A stretch of 64,000 nucleotides of DNA from Lutispora sp003527145 (lineage in GTDB: Bacteria; Bacillota; Clostridia; Lutisporales; Lutisporaceae): the NCBI GenBank assembly GCA_029983695.1, contig JASBZB010000010.1, positions 1 through 64,000 of the forward strand, in the 5' to 3' direction. The notes under the pieces are model-generated. The model was not told the DNA's origin, searched no databases, and saw nothing but the letters and a program-made list of their open reading frames with translations. The position numbers and the translations under genes are program-made. Numbering within the stretch: position 1 is the stretch's first letter; each line of letters starts with the position of its first letter. Shown in pieces: positions 61,591 through 64,000 of this stretch.

Positions 61591-61656
61591 TAGCCTCTGG
61601 CTTCTAGCCGCTAGCCTCTGGCATTCGGGTATTCCTTTTGGGCTGTGTTCTCCGTG
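61591..61656. repeat. Intergenic word repeats, third site
   Basis: TAGCCTCTGGC occurs twice (61591 and 61612), separated by TTCTAGCCGC, then TATTCCTTTTGGG (61630) and GTGTTCTCCGTG (61645). The last two words match 49301-49333 and the first of them 36917. Confidence 0.55.
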
Positions 61657-61667
61657 CCCCTATTAGC

Positions 61668-62558
61668 CTATTTGCCCGTCTGCTTATCTGCTCCGTTAAT
61701 CCTGCCCTTCGGTTTAAATTTGCTTTTCAGAGGATTTATCTTATTGGCCGATAACAACAGCAGCGATATAGACAATACGATATTGAAAATCAGGTTGATC
61801 AACCATGGACTTAAATAGTTGCCTGAGCCCTGGCTGCCTATGCTGAATCCCGGAATGAAATTCGTGCTGCCTCCTCTGAACTGGCTCCACAAAAGAGAAG
61901 TAAAGCCTATGATAGGATTTGAATATAAAAGAGGAAAGACTCCCTTATAATCAAAATCTTGTACTGCACTCAGATACATAAGGGTAAGAAATATAGTGCC
62001 GAAGTACAGAAAGGCTATGGTGCCGTATGCCAGAACATTAGCGGCAGTGGTTCTTTTGAAATAGCAGGAGTAAAAGATTCCTATGCTGCCGAAGGTTATA
62101 GCGATTATAATAAAGAATCCAAAGAGCTCCAAAAGCTCCTTGAAGGATATCCCCCCGAATAGGAATACAATAGAAAATATGGGGAGGGATGCGACTATCA
62201 ATAATATTATCTGGCTTATGGATGCAAAAAGCTTGCCTATCACTATAGAGAAAGGCGTCATCCTGGTGCAGAGCAAGAGATCCAGGGTCTGCTTTTCCCT
62301 CTCACCCGATATTGCTCCGGTAGTAAGCGCCGGTGCAATAAAGGATATCAAGACGAACTGCATAACGGCAAGCCCGATATAACTTCCCATAGCTAATTCA
62401 GAGTCTAGTGTAGATCTATAATAATCCTGCCTGGCTATTATCATGACAAAGGAAGCAGTCAAAGCCAGGAATATCAGGTATACGCCTATCATTCCGGCGG
62501 CCCGCCAGCCTCTCATGCGTATCTTCATTTCCTTTTGCAGCACTGGATTTATCTTCAT
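61668..62558 (-). CDS. ABC-2 type transporter permease
   Basis: A 296-residue permease with six hydrophobic helices. It opens INPVLQKEMKIRMRGWR, a common amphipathic start of ABC-2 permeases, then MIGVYLIFLALTASFVMII and GEREKQTLDLLLCTRMTPFSIVIGKL, the conserved cytoplasmic loop. It follows the ATPase gene with an ATGA overlap, so the two make an exporter pair. A short non-coding stretch with repeats (61571-61667) separates it from the coiled-coil gene. Confidence 0.9.
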   Translation of the reverse strand: MKINPVLQKEMKIRMRGWRAAGMIGVYLIFLALTASFVMIIARQDYYRSTLDSELAMGSYIGLAVMQFVLISFIAPALTTGAISGEREKQTLDLLLCTRMTPFSIVIGKLFASISQIILLIVASLPIFSIVFLFGGISFKELLELFGFFIIIAITFGSIGIFYSCYFKRTTAANVLAYGTIAFLYFGTIFLTLMYLSAVQDFDYKGVFPLLYSNPIIGFTSLLWSQFRGGSTNFIPGFSIGSQGSGNYLSPWLINLIFNIVLSISLLLLSANKINPLKSKFKPKGRINGADKQTGK

Positions 62559-63484
62559 CGCGCTTCCTCTCCCTTCGTTACTCTCATAAACACATCTTCA
62601 AGATTGCCATCCATCTGGGCAAAGCTTATGACAGGGATATCTCTTTTTATAAGTTCCTTAAGAATCAGGCTCATATCCTCATCATTTCCTTCGAAGCCGG
62701 CCTCTATGAAGTCCCCGCCTTCTCTGGTGCTTGTGATCAGCGGAAACTCGAGGAGTACCCTTTGCGCTTCCGCTGCTTTGCCGCTCAGCCTGATCTTTAT
62801 ATATTTCTTGCTGTATATTTGCTGCATTATATCCGATACCGTACCGCTTATGACAATCTTGCCCCTATCGATTATGCCTATGGAGGTGCAAAGCTCAGAA
62901 AGCTCAGGCAGTATGTGAGAGCTTATCACTATGGTCTTGCCCAGCTCCCTGAGAGTGCGGAGGATCTCCTTCATCTCGACCCTTGCCCTTGGGTCCATAC
63001 CTGATGCCGGCTCATCCAGAATCAGAAGCCTGGGATTATGCACCAGACTTCTGGCAAGGCAGAGCCTCTGCTTCATGCCTCTGGATAAGCTGTCCACATA
63101 GGCATCTCTTTTATCATTAAGATCTACCAGTTCCAGCAGATCATTACAAATCTTCTTTCTCTCGCCGGCATTCATACTGTATATGGATGCATAAAAATCC
63201 AGATACTCGGTTACCTTCAAATCGTCATATACACCGAAAAAATCCGGCATATATCCTATTACCTCTTTTGCTTTTCTGCCGTTCCTTACCACATCTATGC
63301 CTTCCACAAGAACACTTCCGCCGTCTGCTGCCATAAGCCCGCATATTATCTTCATGGTGGTGGTCTTTCCTGCACCGTTAGGCCCTACAAATCCGAATAT
63401 CTCACCCTCAGGCACGCTGAGATCCAGTTCGTCAACAGCAGTAAACCTTCCGTATTTCTTTACAAGTCCGTTTATCTTCAACAT
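62555..63484 (-). CDS. ABC transporter ATP-binding protein
   Basis: A 309-residue ATPase: Walker A GPNGAGKTTTMKIICG near 38, signature LSRGMKQRLCLARSL near 135, Walker B LLILDEPASGMDPRAR, and a C-terminal extension of ~80 residues as in Nod-factor/gliding-type exporters. Partner of the ABC-2 permease. Its ATG overlaps the stop of the preceding gene by one base (TAATG). Confidence 0.95.
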   Translation of the reverse strand: MLKINGLVKKYGRFTAVDELDLSVPEGEIFGFVGPNGAGKTTTMKIICGLMAADGGSVLVEGIDVVRNGRKAKEVIGYMPDFFGVYDDLKVTEYLDFYASIYSMNAGERKKICNDLLELVDLNDKRDAYVDSLSRGMKQRLCLARSLVHNPRLLILDEPASGMDPRARVEMKEILRTLRELGKTIVISSHILPELSELCTSIGIIDRGKIVISGTVSDIMQQIYSKKYIKIRLSGKAAEAQRVLLEFPLITSTREGGDFIEAGFEGNDEDMSLILKELIKRDIPVISFAQMDGNLEDVFMRVTKGEEAR

Positions 63485-64000
63485 TACTTCACACTTCCCT
63501 TCACTGAGATCTGCGGAAGTCGAAATTCACCGCCGTTTATCTGAAACATAAGCCTGATGGCCTTCCCTTGGCCTAAATATTTTTCCATATTTGCTCCTTC
63601 AATGTCAAAGCTGCTGAAATCTCCGGCCTCCCAACCTTCTATCACTTCATTCCATATATACTGCTTTACATTTGGTCCCGGCTTGTCATAGCTTATGCTT
63701 ATTGCTTTTGGTTCTATATTTTCATCTATTTTAAAAGAAACCTCTAATGTGCCGTTGCCGTAATACATATTGTTATAAGAATCATAATTACCCTTTACCA
63801 TGTCCCCTTCTATTGCAGGCTTTATATATCCAAAGGGCAGCTCTACTTCTTCTCCGGGCTGCATAGCCATCTTCAAATCTATTATAGCCACGGATTTCTC
63901 ATAGCTTTTTATATCTTTCCCGTTTACCTTTACCTGGCCGCCTATGGAAGCTTTTGTCCAGCCTATCAGCTTTATGCCTTCTATCCCGGAATTTCCATCG
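63484..64000 (-). CDS. C-terminal part of an unknown protein, cut by the window edge
   Basis: At least 172 codons are open to the edge at 64000; a GTG at 63891 is probably internal because the frame continues upstream with sensible sequence (IKLIGWTKASIGGQVKVNG). The visible part is beta-rich with Gly/Tyr/Asn turns (GNYDSYNNMYYGNGTLEVSF, LMFQINGGEFRLPQISV), suggesting an extracytoplasmic domain. Its coupling to the ABC ATPase gene places it in the same operon. Not identified. Confidence 0.7.
   Translation of the reverse strand, partial: DGNSGIEGIKLIGWTKASIGGQVKVNGKDIKSYEKSVAIIDLKMAMQPGEEVELPFGYIKPAIEGDMVKGNYDSYNNMYYGNGTLEVSFKIDENIEPKAISISYDKPGPNVKQYIWNEVIEGWEAGDFSSFDIEGANMEKYLGQGKAIRLMFQINGGEFRLPQISVKGSVK

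Overview
The window looks like a chromosomal segment of an anaerobic, endospore-forming member of the Clostridia. Base composition is AT-rich, Shine-Dalgarno sites are strong, GTG and TTG starts are common, and sporulation genes (spoIIE, yabP, yabQ, spoVB, spoVT, spoVG) sit among housekeeping genes. The fermentation genes include a biotin-dependent, sodium-pumping methylmalonyl-CoA decarboxylase with a B12-dependent mutase, and formate-tetrahydrofolate ligase, which suggests propionate and one-carbon metabolism. The species cannot be named from the sequence alone.

Layout. (1) 1-1911: a minus-strand promoter firing out of the window, a metallophosphoesterase and an unknown protein. (2) 1912-5246: an accessory island on the plus strand. 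It has remnants of a serine recombinase and of a sigma factor, a DUF4367-type membrane protein, secreted proteins with an ECF-like promoter, a small membrane protein and a terminator. (3) 5247-12976: minus-strand genes lysS, greA, an unknown gene, a quinate dehydrogenase-like gene, dusB, coaX, an ECF transporter S component and birA. (4) 13190-20240: an eight-gene propionate module, mcmA-mcmB-meaB-mce-mmdA-oadG-mmdC-mmdB. (5) 20626-23814: amidase and fhs. (6) 23869-51060: a long minus-strand block whose order resembles the Bacillus subtilis purR-to-lysS region: purR, spoVG, glmU, prs, pth, mfd, spoVT, spoVB, yabN, yabO, yabP, yabQ, divIC, yabR, tRNAs, spoIIE, yabS, yabT, tilS, hpt, ftsH. Extra genes inserted in it include a Met-rich protein, prsA, HU, ppx, bcp and a DUF1657-like gene. 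(7) 51306-52691: murC on the plus strand. (8) 52728-64000: an iron-sulfur protein and a MoxR/DUF58/von Willebrand A/coiled-coil/ABC-transporter cluster cut off by the window edge.

How it works together. The propionate module would take succinyl-CoA to (R)-methylmalonyl-CoA (McmAB, with MeaB as chaperone), then to the S epimer (Mce), then to propionyl-CoA with Na+ export (MmdA, BCCP, OadG, MmdB). BirA, next door, can load biotin on the carrier. The sporulation block carries readable developmental promoters: a sigma-H site before spoVG, a sigma-A-like site with a 21-base spacer before spoIIE (the Spo0A-activated type), a sigma-E-like site before yabP and a sigma-G-like site before spoVT.

Points most worth a second look: a full-length yabN/mazG gene with no standard start codon (ATA at the start position); a 153-base near-perfect palindrome; a multi-hairpin island between prs and pth; a 25-base repeat shared by two distant intergenic regions, plus other mosaic intergenic repeats; a hairpin covering the yabS ribosome-binding site; and the island with a decapitated sigma factor and a possible secreted toxin/immunity-like pair. 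No rRNA or CRISPR array was seen.
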